DNA from: [Lactobacillus] rogosae
GTDB taxonomy: Bacteria; Bacillota; Clostridia; Lachnospirales; Lachnospiraceae
Assembly: GCA_900112995.1 (NCBI GenBank)
Contig: FONU01000012.1
Span: 1-64,000 of the forward strand
Length of the DNA: 64,000 nt
Reading direction: 5' to 3'
Shown piece after piece: positions 53,101 to 61,477 of the stretch. How positions within the stretch are numbered: position 1 is the first letter of the stretch; each line of letters begins with the position of its first letter. A program made the translations under genes and the position numbers. The notes beneath the pieces are model-generated. The model was not told where the DNA came from and did no database searches. It worked only from the letters and a program-made list of their open reading frames with translations.

Positions 53101-55344
53101 TCACAGGAAAAGATTGGTGTTAATAAGAATAATCTTAGCAAGTTATTAGATAATGACTCAGATACAGTTAATAATGAATTTAAGACAACAATGTCAACAC
53201 TTGAAACTTCTAAGTTAGGTTCTGCAGCAGGAACATTTAACCTTATTGGAAACTATTCTAATACAGATGCAACATTTGAAGGAACAACAGTAGAAAATCC
53301 AATAACAGAAGTTAAGTTAACAATTCAGAAGAATAATACAGGTTACTTTGTAAGCTATACAGATGCTGAAGGTAACACAACAACAAAGAAGTATTACGAT
53401 ACAGAAGCATTAAGCCAGATTGATTCTGATAATGTTTATGTAGGTATGTTCGCTTCAAGAACATTTGATGTTACATATAGTGATATTTCACTTACAACAA
53501 TTGATCCAGCAGACGATGCTCCAGCAGAAGAAAGACCTGTTGAATATAAGGATATTCAGGTGAGTGTTACATCTTCTTCAACAGCTAGTTCAGAAGATTA
53601 TACATTTAAGGGAATGTCTAATGCTGATGGACACGTTGTAGTAACAAAGGGTGATGATGTTATAGGGGAAACAGATGTTACAGCTAATGAATCATTTACA
53701 ATTGATACAAAGCTTGTAGCAGGTGATAATAAGTTCGTTGCAACATTTACACCAGATGAAAACTTTAAGTTCGGTGAATATGAGCTTCCAACATCATATG
53801 ATCCAATTGAAGTTTCAAAGACAGTAACATATGCTTACTTTACAGGAGATCTTATATATGTAAGTGCAGATGCTACTAAAGCAGTTGATGAAGCAAAAGC
53901 TAATGAAACATATTCAGCAAAGGCTCAGATTAACTCAGGTAAAGGAACTAAAGATAATCCAATTGATATTTACAATGCGGTAGCATATGCAAGACCAGGT
54001 CAGAAGATTCTTCTTCTTGATGGAGATTATAAGGTAGCTAATAATTTATTAATACCATTTGGTATTGATGGTACAGATGAGAAGCCTATATATCTTATGT
54101 CAGAGTCATCAGATTCAAGAGTTGTTCTTGATTTTGAAGGAACTACAGGAGAAGGTATTACACTTTGTGGTAATTATTGGTATATTCAAAATGTAGATGT
54201 TACTAATTCAGCGAATGGTAAAGATGGTATTCACGTATGTGGTAGTCACAATGTACTTGATACTGTTAATACATATAAGAATGGTAACACAGGTATTCAG
54301 ATTAGTAGATATTCATCAGCTCAGGATAAGGCTGATTGGCCAGCATATAATACAATTAAGAATTGTACATCTCATAATAATGCAGATGCTGGTTATGAAG
54401 ATGCTGATGGATTTGCAGCTAAGTTAACAATCGGTAAGGGAAATGTATTCGTTGGTTGTATTGCACATCATAATGCAGATGATGGTTGGGATTTCTTCGC
54501 TAAGGTTGAAACAGGAAATATTCCATCTGTAGTAATTATGAATTGTGTAGCATATGGCAATGGTTATATTGAGAGCGAAAATGGTTTAATCGATGCAGGT
54601 AATGGTAATGGATTTAAGATGGGTGGTTCAAGCCTTCCAGGAAGCCACGTTATTATTAACAGTGTAGCATTTGATAATAAGGCAAAAGGTATTGATAGTA
54701 ACTCTTGTCCAGATAATGTAGTTGTTGGTTGTACATCATTCAACAATGAAAACAGCAATGTAGCATTATATACTAATGATGCTAAGAATACTAATTATAG
54801 AACAAATGGTATAATTTCATACAGAAATGCTTATGTTAAGGTTGCTGATAATTTAAAGGCTAGAGGAACTCAGGATACAGCTAAATTATACGATGCTACA
54901 GATTACTATTGGTTATCAGCATCAGGTGATGCTAAAGAAGCAAGTACATTATTAACAGATGCTAATTTTGTAACTCTTAATACAAATGATGTTAAGGTAA
55001 CAAGAAACGCTAATGGCACAATAAATATGAATGGTTTGGGAATGTTAACAGCAGATACTAGAAAAGCTCTTGGTGTTGGTATTGGAGCAGATAGTCTTGA
55101 TAAAGCACCACAGCTTACATCAGAAGGATATGCATTAGTAATTGATGCATTAGGATATGATGAAGCGAACAGAGTTTTAGGTTTATCATTAGAATCAGCA
55201 TTTATCCTTAGAGATGGTGCAGAAGGTGCGTTAACAGGAGATTCTAATAATATTGCAGTAATGGTTGTGCTTCTTTTAGCAAGTATGGCTGTAGCAGGAG
55301 GTGCTATAGTATATAGTAAGAAAAGAAAAGTTGTAAGCAAGTAA
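50167..55344 (+). CDS. Large secreted PL9-type pectate lyase with Ig/FN3-like domains
   Basis: A 1725 aa extracellular enzyme predicted to cleave polygalacturonate by beta-elimination. A signal peptide (about 1-38, ending TTAKADD) is followed by fibronectin/Ig-like and lectin-like modules (about 40-1200). A right-handed beta-helix (about 1245-1590) has the PL9 calcium aspartates D1414, D1438, D1439 and D1442, with spacing as in Pel9A, and K1484 as candidate base. The C-terminus is TGD, a membrane segment and KKRK. The TGD resembles the end of sortase-like motifs, but no LPxTG is present. It is monocistronic with a strong terminator. Confidence 0.85.
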   Translation: MKKNRKRLMAAFMAVLMVLTLVPTWLLGGIFATTAKADDDVTLGYTFKEADLSKDKSSSSAEIKDGDGIVYEVTAVKGKGEEFSIAGNTLKLKGVKSQANGDVPTEDYGYVKISVKKDCTKISIDYYIESTGDYANCVKVSKDGTVTVIASNKAVTNKVLANEEITDVKAGDVIYLYANKAKRLKITGEDAIKVTGAFKYIAAPDATKSVVTATNSAEDATKVTVDVKDLAVNEKGPDVYYLLQRAKVAYGSDATPDWTKAEEVSTYTGKETSFTYEDTLSKSGTYYYRVVGKGVAANDSEGTATTAGVSYEADVKVSVTGDVNKLTATWADIETATSYNVYVYKNTEACPSTPTKTISTEEIAAFKEAKTDISYTAEGLTAGVKYNVKVDAVREAGVKSGEVVTVRVLEDIDTSKAITGMKLVNQESTLPVTVIRDKSEITAFQPATTGGVSSKGFANTSYVILNDQIAADKDFTLTADVTVKANPASSGSGVYVGAFTDIEKAAAKLYAVGFRGANSGVYDMVYYRNKADNSYSGGKYNSTVNAYTLDTTYSVTVTRENGSYTTAVKSADGKVDLKSVSEEPSADLKGAVNVGFAIIGTTAVVNNLKVVSGSDTLIDASTFEGSFSPFSNNWDSYEGTSVTEAVNDNENGKVKVTVAGEIGTYGAGSIDVNMYNEAGELKDTKTVTAWNTTSNTVEFEPEASGTYYFEAVAKRTGVAKTYASSKYKSEGYMLPLKAAVLQLRTAEQSKIEVTWDAVPEATAYKVEYKKEGAAEFTFLEETTNLSAKTPSLTVGDVYIFRVTAVRSVDGQTKMSNEAQLKVAEHEQFTWKFSAFGQGVSVSNDNLSDKDKSKNGYSGGVNTDEGIVNVWSLDSKGKLVPASTDGVAFYYATIPTNKNFTLTATAKVNNWKYTNGQEGFGLMAADAVGNNGDSSVFWNNSYMASVTKVEYYSNVDEETGEATVSKTSGEKISMKLGIGSQEKIGVNKNNLSKLLDNDSDTVNNEFKTTMSTLETSKLGSAAGTFNLIGNYSNTDATFEGTTVENPITEVKLTIQKNNTGYFVSYTDAEGNTTTKKYYDTEALSQIDSDNVYVGMFASRTFDVTYSDISLTTIDPADDAPAEERPVEYKDIQVSVTSSSTASSEDYTFKGMSNADGHVVVTKGDDVIGETDVTANESFTIDTKLVAGDNKFVATFTPDENFKFGEYELPTSYDPIEVSKTVTYAYFTGDLIYVSADATKAVDEAKANETYSAKAQINSGKGTKDNPIDIYNAVAYARPGQKILLLDGDYKVANNLLIPFGIDGTDEKPIYLMSESSDSRVVLDFEGTTGEGITLCGNYWYIQNVDVTNSANGKDGIHVCGSHNVLDTVNTYKNGNTGIQISRYSSAQDKADWPAYNTIKNCTSHNNADAGYEDADGFAAKLTIGKGNVFVGCIAHHNADDGWDFFAKVETGNIPSVVIMNCVAYGNGYIESENGLIDAGNGNGFKMGGSSLPGSHVIINSVAFDNKAKGIDSNSCPDNVVVGCTSFNNENSNVALYTNDAKNTNYRTNGIISYRNAYVKVADNLKARGTQDTAKLYDATDYYWLSASGDAKEASTLLTDANFVTLNTNDVKVTRNANGTINMNGLGMLTADTRKALGVGIGADSLDKAPQLTSEGYALVIDALGYDEANRVLGLSLESAFILRDGAEGALTGDSNNIAVMVVLLLASMAVAGGAIVYSKKRKVVSK

Positions 55345-55412
55345 TTATTGTAGATTATTTCTTATAACACATCTTAAAAAGATATGTTTCTAAAACCTAA
55401 TATATAGTAACA

Positions 55413-55459
55413 AAAACTGCCACTTTATGATTAACATAAAGTGGCAGTTTTATTTTTTT
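55413..55459 (+). terminator. Terminator after the pectate lyase gene
   Basis: AAAACTGCCACTTTATG (55413-55429) pairs perfectly with CATAAAGTGGCAGTTTT (55435-55451), followed by ATTTTTTT. Confidence 0.92.
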
Positions 55460-55537
55460 ATAGATTTTTTGATTCTTATGTGATAAAATTTAGGCTGAAA
55501 AAGTGAATTGAAACTATAATAAAAGAGGTGTTATGTG

Positions 55538-55822
55538 ATGAGTGAAGTTTCAACAATGGAAAGAGTAATTCGTTCTGATGTATCAATGGAAGAATGTAAG
55601 AAGATAGAGAAGGTTCTTAGAAAGAACAATATTTCATATTTTGAAAGATGGAAGTTACATACAGGACTTCTTAGATTTCTTAATAATGATAAGAATGCCA
55701 AATGTGATATTTTAGTTCATATGGATTCGTTTGAGAGAGCTAAAGCACTGCTTGCGGCAGGAGGCGTTATGGACGAATCAGTCAGTGAACATAAGGATTC
55801 AAAGAACTCTAAGAATAAATAA
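55538..55822 (+). CDS. Small conserved protein, possibly DUF2007-like
   Basis: A 94 aa soluble protein. Residues 10-75 (EECKKIEKVLRKNNISYFERW, then CDILVHMDSFERAKALLA) look like the small GlnB-like fold of the DUF2007 signal-transducing family, whose function is unknown. The C-terminus is a short lysine and serine tail. AGAGGTG lies 7 nt before the ATG at 55538; a GTG at 55535 is an alternative. TATAAT at 55515-55520 is a candidate -10 but would give a very short leader. A 17 bp-period direct repeat (AATAATCAATAATT twice, 55862-55892) lies downstream. Confidence 0.6.
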   Translation: MSEVSTMERVIRSDVSMEECKKIEKVLRKNNISYFERWKLHTGLLRFLNNDKNAKCDILVHMDSFERAKALLAAGGVMDESVSEHKDSKNSKNK

Positions 55823-55953
55823 TTGTTAAGAATAAATGATTGATAGTAATAAGTAATTGTGAATAATCAATAATTGATAATAATCAATAATTATTTATGA
55901 ATGATTGAACGAGAACAGAATACATATAGGTCAGGAATGGAGAATACTATATA

Positions 55954-57105
55954 ATGAGAAAGAGCATAGTAAAAAATGCTTTAAAGACGAAATCAGCCGT
56001 TATTATAGCTGTCATTATGAGTGTGTTGTTTATATCAGGGTGTGGGAAATCATCAAGTGTAAGCAGTAATGATGTATTAGATACAAGCGAGGTTTCAACA
56101 CAGGAAGAAACAACAATTGATACACACCCGTTTGACATAACAATGACATTTACAGGTGATATTAACATTGCGGAGGGTGAGCCGACAACTAAAGAACTTG
56201 ATAAGAATAACGGAGATATTACTAAATGTATATCGCCAGAGCTTATAAAGTATATGAAAGATGCAGATATTACATTGGTTAATAATGAATTCTGCTACAG
56301 TGACAGAGGTGCACCTCTTGCTAATAAAATGTGGACATTCAGAGCTGGTCCAGAGAGAGCAAAGGTGCTTAATGCACTTGGAGTAGATGTTGCACAGCTT
56401 GCTAATAATCATGTATATGATTATGGACAGGAGGCAATGTATGATACATTTTCTGCTTTAGAAGCAGTTGGGATTCCGTATGTTGGTGCTGGAAGAACGC
56501 TTGAAGAAGCAATGAAACCATATTATACAGAAGTTGACGGAAAGAAGATAGCTATCGTGGCAGCTTCAAGAGCTGAAAAGTATAAGATGACACCACAGGC
56601 TACAGATACTACGCCGGGAATACTCAGATGTTATGATACAGAGTTATTTGTCCAGACAATTAAAGAGGCCAGAGCTAATGCAGATTATGTAGTTGCTGTT
56701 GTCCACTGGGGTACTGAGCATACAACTGTGCTTGAGGACGTTCAGAGGTCTAGTGCAAGGGAATATATAGATGCAGGAGCAGATGTTATCATCGGCGGTC
56801 ACAGCCATTGCCTTCAGGGTATAGAGTATTATGAGGATAAGCCTATATTCTATAGTCTTGGTAATTTCTGGTTCGATGAATATAATGTTGATACAATGCT
56901 CGTTAATATCAGAATAAGCGGCAATGATGATGGTGATAAAATTGATGTATCAGTAGTGCCAGCTGTTCAGGACGGCACATTACAGGGCTGTGTGACACGT
57001 ATATGCACACAGGAAGAAGATAAAAGCAGAATATTCAGCCTTCTTAATAAGGTGAGTATTAATGCAAATGTGGCAGATGACGGAACGGTTACGCAGGTTA
57101 AGTAA
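55954..57105 (+). CDS. CapA family (poly-gamma-glutamate synthesis-like) lipoprotein
   Basis: A 383 aa surface lipoprotein with a hydrophobic leader and lipobox FISGC at about residue 30, followed by a serine-rich linker. The PGA_cap metallophosphatase-like fold (about 55-340) shows TFTGDIN, NNEFCYSDRG, LANNHVYDYG, VHWGTEHT and GGHSHCLQGIEYY. In Bacillus CapA takes part in capsule formation, but no capBC genes are near, so the substrate is unknown. AGGAATGGAG precedes the ATG. It faces the next gene convergently across a large hairpin element. Confidence 0.88.
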   Translation: MRKSIVKNALKTKSAVIIAVIMSVLFISGCGKSSSVSSNDVLDTSEVSTQEETTIDTHPFDITMTFTGDINIAEGEPTTKELDKNNGDITKCISPELIKYMKDADITLVNNEFCYSDRGAPLANKMWTFRAGPERAKVLNALGVDVAQLANNHVYDYGQEAMYDTFSALEAVGIPYVGAGRTLEEAMKPYYTEVDGKKIAIVAASRAEKYKMTPQATDTTPGILRCYDTELFVQTIKEARANADYVVAVVHWGTEHTTVLEDVQRSSAREYIDAGADVIIGGHSHCLQGIEYYEDKPIFYSLGNFWFDEYNVDTMLVNIRISGNDDGDKIDVSVVPAVQDGTLQGCVTRICTQEEDKSRIFSLLNKVSINANVADDGTVTQVK

Positions 57106-57207
57106 GTGTGGTGGCATAACGGACGGTATATGGCTTAGGTGGCGGCTGGTATCAGGGGCTTACGCCAGAATATTTAATTGGATATTGTTATAAAACAGAT
57201 TGCAAAG

Positions 57208-57340
57208 AAAATCGCGGTTATTATCAAAAGTCAGGTACTTTGAGCACGCCGGTACTTAGGTGCTGTATTTTAGCACCTTAGTATCCGCTACGTGCGAGAG
57301 TAGCGAGAGCGTGCCTGACGTTGATGATAACCGCGATTTT
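57208..57340. terminator. Giant branched hairpin between convergent genes
   Basis: AAAATCGCGGTTATTATCA (57208-57226) pairs with TGATGATAACCGCGATTTT (57322-57340) over 19 bp with one wobble. Inside are GTCAGG/CCTGAC, a 13 bp hairpin GGTACT-T-AGGTGCT / AGCACCT-T-AGTATCC and GCTAC/GTAGC. A/T flanks on both sides make it a likely bidirectional terminator, although it is far larger than needed. Confidence 0.65.
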
Positions 57341-57429
57341 ATTTACTGTCGTCTGTTAGTTATTACTGTTATTTAGCTAAAGCATTTATTAGTGTCATAT
57401 ATTGAATGACTATCGTGAAGCAATGTGTA

Positions 57430-58665
57430 TTAGTCTGTAGTATCTTTAAGCGACTGCATATATTCATGCATAGATTCTGCAACAATCTTACTATGTGCCA
57501 CAGCCTCTACAACAGTTCTTGCCCCATTAACGACATCACCAGATGCGAATATTCCCGGGCGTGATGTATGACCTGTTTCGTCAGCTTCAAGAAGACCACG
57601 TTTATTGGCATTTAAGCCTTTAGTGCTGTTGACAAGTCTTGTCATTGGTCCCTGGCTTATTGAGATAATAACGCTGTCTGATTCATATAATGTGTCGCTT
57701 CCATCTACATCAGTGAATGAGCCATCTTCATTTTCTATTACATCTCTGAATATTACGCCGTTATCTTTAATCTCAACTGGTCGTTTGTTATATTCAAATT
57801 CAACACCTTCAAGAGTGGCGTAGCTGAATTCGTACTGGCTGGCAGCTACTTCTTTAGTGATAGAGAAGCAGGTTAGCCTGCGGACACCTTTTCTTATCGC
57901 TGTTCTTGCAACGTCCATAGCAGCATTACCAGCACCGATTACGATTACACGTTCTCCAAGCTTATAGCTGTCGGGGTTGTTAAGATAGTTAATTCCAAAG
58001 TGGACATTTCCAAATGTCTCGCCCTTTATGTGAAGTGTGTTAGGATTCCATACGCCAGTTCCTACGAATATAGACTTATAACCATCACGGAATAAATCTT
58101 CAATAGTTATTGCACTTCCTATAAGAGTATTAGGACGTACCTTGATACCCTTTAATTCAAGATGACGGTATTCGATATCGTCAAGAACTGATTTGGGAAG
58201 ACGAAATTCAGGAATACCATATCTTAAGACACCGCCAATTTTGTCCTTGCCCTCAAATATAGTTACCTGATATCCATATCTTGCCAGGATAATAGCAATT
58301 GTAATTCCAGCAGGACCTGAACCGATAATAGCTACACGCATACCGTTAGATGGCTTAGGACCTTCTGTCATTTTGTTAGCATATGTAGTTGAGATATAAT
58401 TCTCTATTGTTGAAAAATGTACAGGTGCTCCCTTACGTCCAAGAACACAATGCCCCTCGCATTGGTTTTCGTGGTTACAGACAAGACTGCATACAGTTGT
58501 AAGAGGATTATTTTCAAAAAGCATTTTACCTGCTTCATCAAGCTTGTTCTCTTTGAGTAACTTAATTGCCAGTGGAATGTTGGTGCTTATAGGGCAGCCT
58601 TTCTGACACTGTGGAACTTTGCATTGAAGACAACGATTGGCTTCATCCATAACATGTAATGCCAT
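57430..58665 (-). CDS. GltD-like NAD(P)-dependent oxidoreductase
   Basis: A 411 aa flavoprotein resembling the glutamate synthase small subunit. An N-terminal domain with two cysteine clusters (CLQCKVPQCQKGCP and CSLVCNHENQCEGHC) likely binds [4Fe-4S] clusters. FAD binding is seen at VAIIGSGPAGITIA and NAD(P) binding at VIVIGAGNAAMDVA. The C-terminal GIFASGDVVNGARTVVEA is typical. No glutamate synthase large subunit or NfnA partner is next to it, so it may serve another oxidoreductase. No clear ribosome binding site was identified before the ATG. Confidence 0.87.
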   Translation of the reverse strand: MALHVMDEANRCLQCKVPQCQKGCPISTNIPLAIKLLKENKLDEAGKMLFENNPLTTVCSLVCNHENQCEGHCVLGRKGAPVHFSTIENYISTTYANKMTEGPKPSNGMRVAIIGSGPAGITIAIILARYGYQVTIFEGKDKIGGVLRYGIPEFRLPKSVLDDIEYRHLELKGIKVRPNTLIGSAITIEDLFRDGYKSIFVGTGVWNPNTLHIKGETFGNVHFGINYLNNPDSYKLGERVIVIGAGNAAMDVARTAIRKGVRRLTCFSITKEVAASQYEFSYATLEGVEFEYNKRPVEIKDNGVIFRDVIENEDGSFTDVDGSDTLYESDSVIISISQGPMTRLVNSTKGLNANKRGLLEADETGHTSRPGIFASGDVVNGARTVVEAVAHSKIVAESMHEYMQSLKDTTD

Positions 58666-58701
58666 ATATACCTGCTTTCTGCGCTAGTGCGCCATATAAT
58701 A

Positions 58702-58757
58702 ATAACCAGAATATATAGTCAGCAGGAAATGTTAGTGCCAACTAATATTCTGGTTAT
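58702..58757. other. 13-bp inverted repeat upstream of the GltD-like gene
   Basis: ATAACCAGAATAT (58702-58714) pairs perfectly with ATATTCTGGTTAT (58745-58757) across a 30 nt loop. Next to it is GCGC-TAGT-GCGC (58681-58692). It may end the DUF2752 transcript on the minus strand or form a leader structure or operator for the GltD-like gene. Confidence 0.5.
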
Positions 58758-58807
58758 ATTCTAGCATATGTGATTGCTTATTAAAAGAATAGATAATCTT
58801 TTCACAA

Positions 58808-59314
58808 TTATTTGAAGATATTTCTGAATAATCTAACCAATATTGATTGTGAAGGTGCTAATGTGACTATAGTATCTGTGGTATTTAACATTCGTAGTAC
58901 ATACACGGCGATAAATAGCACCGCAGATAATATAAAGATACAATTCAACAGGCGGCTTAACCTGACGGAAGGCTTAATACGTCTGGTATTAACTATATAT
59001 ACGATAACACTTATTAATAGCACTGGAAGTGTAAGGACAAGAGGGTGATAATTAAGTGCAGCGTGTGTATCACCGTGAAGAATTGCAAGCACAGCTCTCG
59101 TCATACCGCAGGCTGGGCAGGAAATGCCTGTTATGAATTTAATAGGACAGCCAATATGGGTAAAATAGAGTAGTATAATAATAAGGAAGAAACAGGCTGA
59201 TAATTTGAAAATGTTCCAGTAAGAAGATGTTCTGATGTTATGCCAGCGTATTGATGATTTAACAGGGTGTGAGCCGGCAGTTGTATTGTGCTGTGGGTTC
59301 AATGAATGTTTCAT
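58808..59314 (-). CDS. DUF2752 membrane protein
   Basis: A 168 aa membrane protein with three hydrophobic helices and the family motif GCPIKFITGISCPACGMTRA, followed by HGDTHAALNYHPL. The conserved Cys-Pro-x-Cys-Gly motif may bind metal or heme; the function of DUF2752 is not established. The ATG at 59314 is the most plausible start, although its AAGGA is 13 nt away. A TTG at 59389 has no ribosome binding site. It is unlinked to any pathway gene here. Confidence 0.72.
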   Translation of the reverse strand: MKHSLNPQHNTTAGSHPVKSSIRWHNIRTSSYWNIFKLSACFFLIIILLYFTHIGCPIKFITGISCPACGMTRAVLAILHGDTHAALNYHPLVLTLPVLLISVIVYIVNTRRIKPSVRLSRLLNCIFILSAVLFIAVYVLRMLNTTDTIVTLAPSQSILVRLFRNIFK

Positions 59315-59932
59315 ATTCTTAATAAAATCCTTAATATTAATAAAATTCTTAATATAATAAGTTACATTGTTAGAAATTATAATTGCCAATTATAGGTGCA
59401 AGTTAATTAATAAATATATAACAAATAGTGAAAAATATTACATATACACCTTGATAATAACGATAAGTTATATATTTTAATAAATTTTTAATTTTTGTGC
59501 ATTTTACTCTATACAATTGTATTTTTAATGTATTTTCTTCTTATTATATAACATAATGGTATGTCTGCATACATTTTTTATATATGTTATAAATGATAAA
59601 ACATAAAGAATTCTATGTAAAATATTAAAAAATAAATAAATGACCGATGGTCAGTATTGCTTGATATCCCTTAATTGTACTAACTTTTATACATAATAAA
59701 TGCTGTATCATAAAGTCAGATAATACATATATTTTTATGTAATATTAGAAAATTATCATATCCATAATTAATTGAGATAACAAGTTGATGTACTGATATA
59801 CATACATAGATTTGTATAATATGTTAAGATTAAAAAGTTAAGATTGTTAAAAATTAATTTATTTGCTTTACATTTCCATAAAATGGGTATAAACTTCGCA
59901 GTGAGAAAAAGAAAGGATAAGGAGATGGTTTT
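59315..59932. promoter_or_regulatory. AT-rich gap with the atp operon promoter and a palindromic operator
   Basis: No gene is visible. The palindrome TGACC-GAT-GGTCA at 59641-59653 resembles TetR-family operators. The best atp promoter is TTTACA (59867-59872) with TAAACT (59890-59895) at 17 bp spacing. The rest is very AT-rich with many poly-A and poly-T tracts. Confidence 0.45.
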
Positions 59933-60619
59933 TTGAATGATTTAGCACAGAATCTTATTGAAGAGCTTCAATGTGAGACCGTCTTTACGATTCCTATTTT
60001 GGGTGGAATACCAGTATCTGAGGCAGTTGTGGTCACATGGATCATTATGGCAGTCCTGGTTGTAGTTTCATTTATACTGACCCGAAATCTTAAGGTGGAT
60101 CATATAAGTAAAAGACAGGCTGTTGCTGAAAGCATAGTTACAGGTCTTATGAAGATGGTTCAAGGAATGGTTGGCGAGAAGGGTAAGGCTTATGTGCCGT
60201 ATCTTACAACAGTTATGTTATATATTGGTGTTTCCAATATTATCGGACTGTTTGGATTTAAGTCCCCAACAAAGGACTTAAGAGTAACGGTAGCACTGGC
60301 ACTTATGAGTATTATTCTTATTGAAGCTGCTGGTATCTATCACAAGGGTGTTAAGCGTTGGTTACACGGCTTTGTTGAGCCGGTTGCAATCGTAACACCA
60401 ATTAACATTCTCGAAGTTGTTACAAAGCCACTTTCACTTTGTATGCGACTTTTCGGTAATGTATTAGGAGCTTTCGTTATTATGGAGCTTCTGAAAATGA
60501 TACTTCCGGTAGGACTTCCGGTTGTGTTCAGTCTGTACTTCGATATATTTGATGGTTTACTTCAGGCATACGTATTTGTATTCCTTACATCATTGTATAT
60601 TGATGAGATTACAGAATAA
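59933..60619 (+). CDS. atpB: ATP synthase F0 subunit a
   Basis: A 228 aa membrane subunit that forms the ion half-channels next to the c-ring. It contains about five or six helices, the essential arginine in LCMRLFGNVLGAFVI, and the conserved end YVFVFLTSLYIDEITE. The TTG start at 59933 follows AAGGAGATGG. It is the first atp gene here; no atpI precedes it. Confidence 0.94.
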   Translation: MNDLAQNLIEELQCETVFTIPILGGIPVSEAVVVTWIIMAVLVVVSFILTRNLKVDHISKRQAVAESIVTGLMKMVQGMVGEKGKAYVPYLTTVMLYIGVSNIIGLFGFKSPTKDLRVTVALALMSIILIEAAGIYHKGVKRWLHGFVEPVAIVTPINILEVVTKPLSLCMRLFGNVLGAFVIMELLKMILPVGLPVVFSLYFDIFDGLLQAYVFVFLTSLYIDEITE

Positions 60620-60692
60620 TTAATTAAGAAAGCTTGTTGTGTAGGCAGATAGCCTATATATGAGTATATGTTAAGAAAAAGGAGATAAGATT

Positions 60693-60920
60693 ATGAGTGG
60701 AACAATTATAGCTATTGGCGCAGGTATCGCCGTATTAGGTTCATTTGGTGCAGGTATTGGTATTGGTATAGCAACTGGTAGAGCTTCAGAAGCTGTTGCA
60801 AGACAGCCAGAGGCAGAAGGTAAGATTACAAAGACACTTATTCTTGGTAGTGCGTTGGCAGAGGCTACTGCTATTTACGGTTTCGTTATCGCCCTTATGA
60901 TTATCGTTATGCTTGCTTAA
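60693..60920 (+). CDS. atpE: ATP synthase F0 subunit c
   Basis: A 75 aa helical hairpin, the monomer of the rotor ring. The conserved loop is RQPEAEGKI and the ion-carrying carboxylate is the glutamate in [10 protein letters not shown]. The first helix reads [13 protein letters not shown], with isoleucine where Na+-type subunits such as Ilyobacter have glutamine (GIGQG), so H+ coupling is the better prediction. That comparison is from memory. AAGGAG precedes the ATG. Confidence 0.95.
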   Translation: MSGTIIAIGAGIAVLGSFGAGIGIGIATGRASEAVARQPEAEGKITKTLILGSALAEATAIYGFVIALMIIVMLA

Positions 60921-60994
60921 GCATAATAAAAGCCTGCTTTGGCAGACAAATATAAAGATAACAAGAAAAGATTAAAGGAAAGGCAGGGAATAAG

Positions 60995-61477
60995 ATGCTC
61001 CAGTTAGATGTTTGGAATGTTTTATTTACAGTTATTAACCTTTTAATTCTCTTTGTGCTTATGAGAATATTCTTATATAAGCCAGTTCAGAAGATTATTG
61101 CAGCAAGACAGGCAGAGGCCGATAAGCAGTTTGACGAGGCTGCGGCTAAGCAGAGCGAAGCAGAAGAACTTAAGACTAAGTATGAAGCAGTTTTAAGTGA
61201 TGCTGAAAATGAGAAGAAAAAGGTTGTTGCTGAGGCGAGAAAGACTGCTGATGAAGAATATCAGCGTATCGTAACAGATGCACACAAGACAGCTTCACAG
61301 ATTAAAGATGACGCCGAGGCTGAGGCAATAAGCCAGAAAGAACAGATATTAAAGAAAGCAGAAAAAGAAATTGCAGATATGGTTGTAGATGCAGCAGCTA
61401 AGGTTGTCGGAAGCAATAGTGCCGATACTAATGCAGCACTTTATGACACATTTTTGAATAAAGCAGGTGATAAATAG
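60995..61477 (+). CDS. atpF: ATP synthase F0 subunit b
   Basis: A 160 aa peripheral stalk protein. One membrane helix (about 8-28, VLFTVINLLILFVLMRIFL) is followed by a long charged alpha-helix rich in A, E and K, with a normal C-terminal end that should bind delta. It overlaps the fused delta-alpha gene by one base (TAGTG), which implies coupled translation. The delta-binding end is intact and is not fused to delta, unlike the b-delta fusion of mycobacteria. Confidence 0.94.
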   Translation: MLQLDVWNVLFTVINLLILFVLMRIFLYKPVQKIIAARQAEADKQFDEAAAKQSEAEELKTKYEAVLSDAENEKKKVVAEARKTADEEYQRIVTDAHKTASQIKDDAEAEAISQKEQILKKAEKEIADMVVDAAAKVVGSNSADTNAALYDTFLNKAGDK

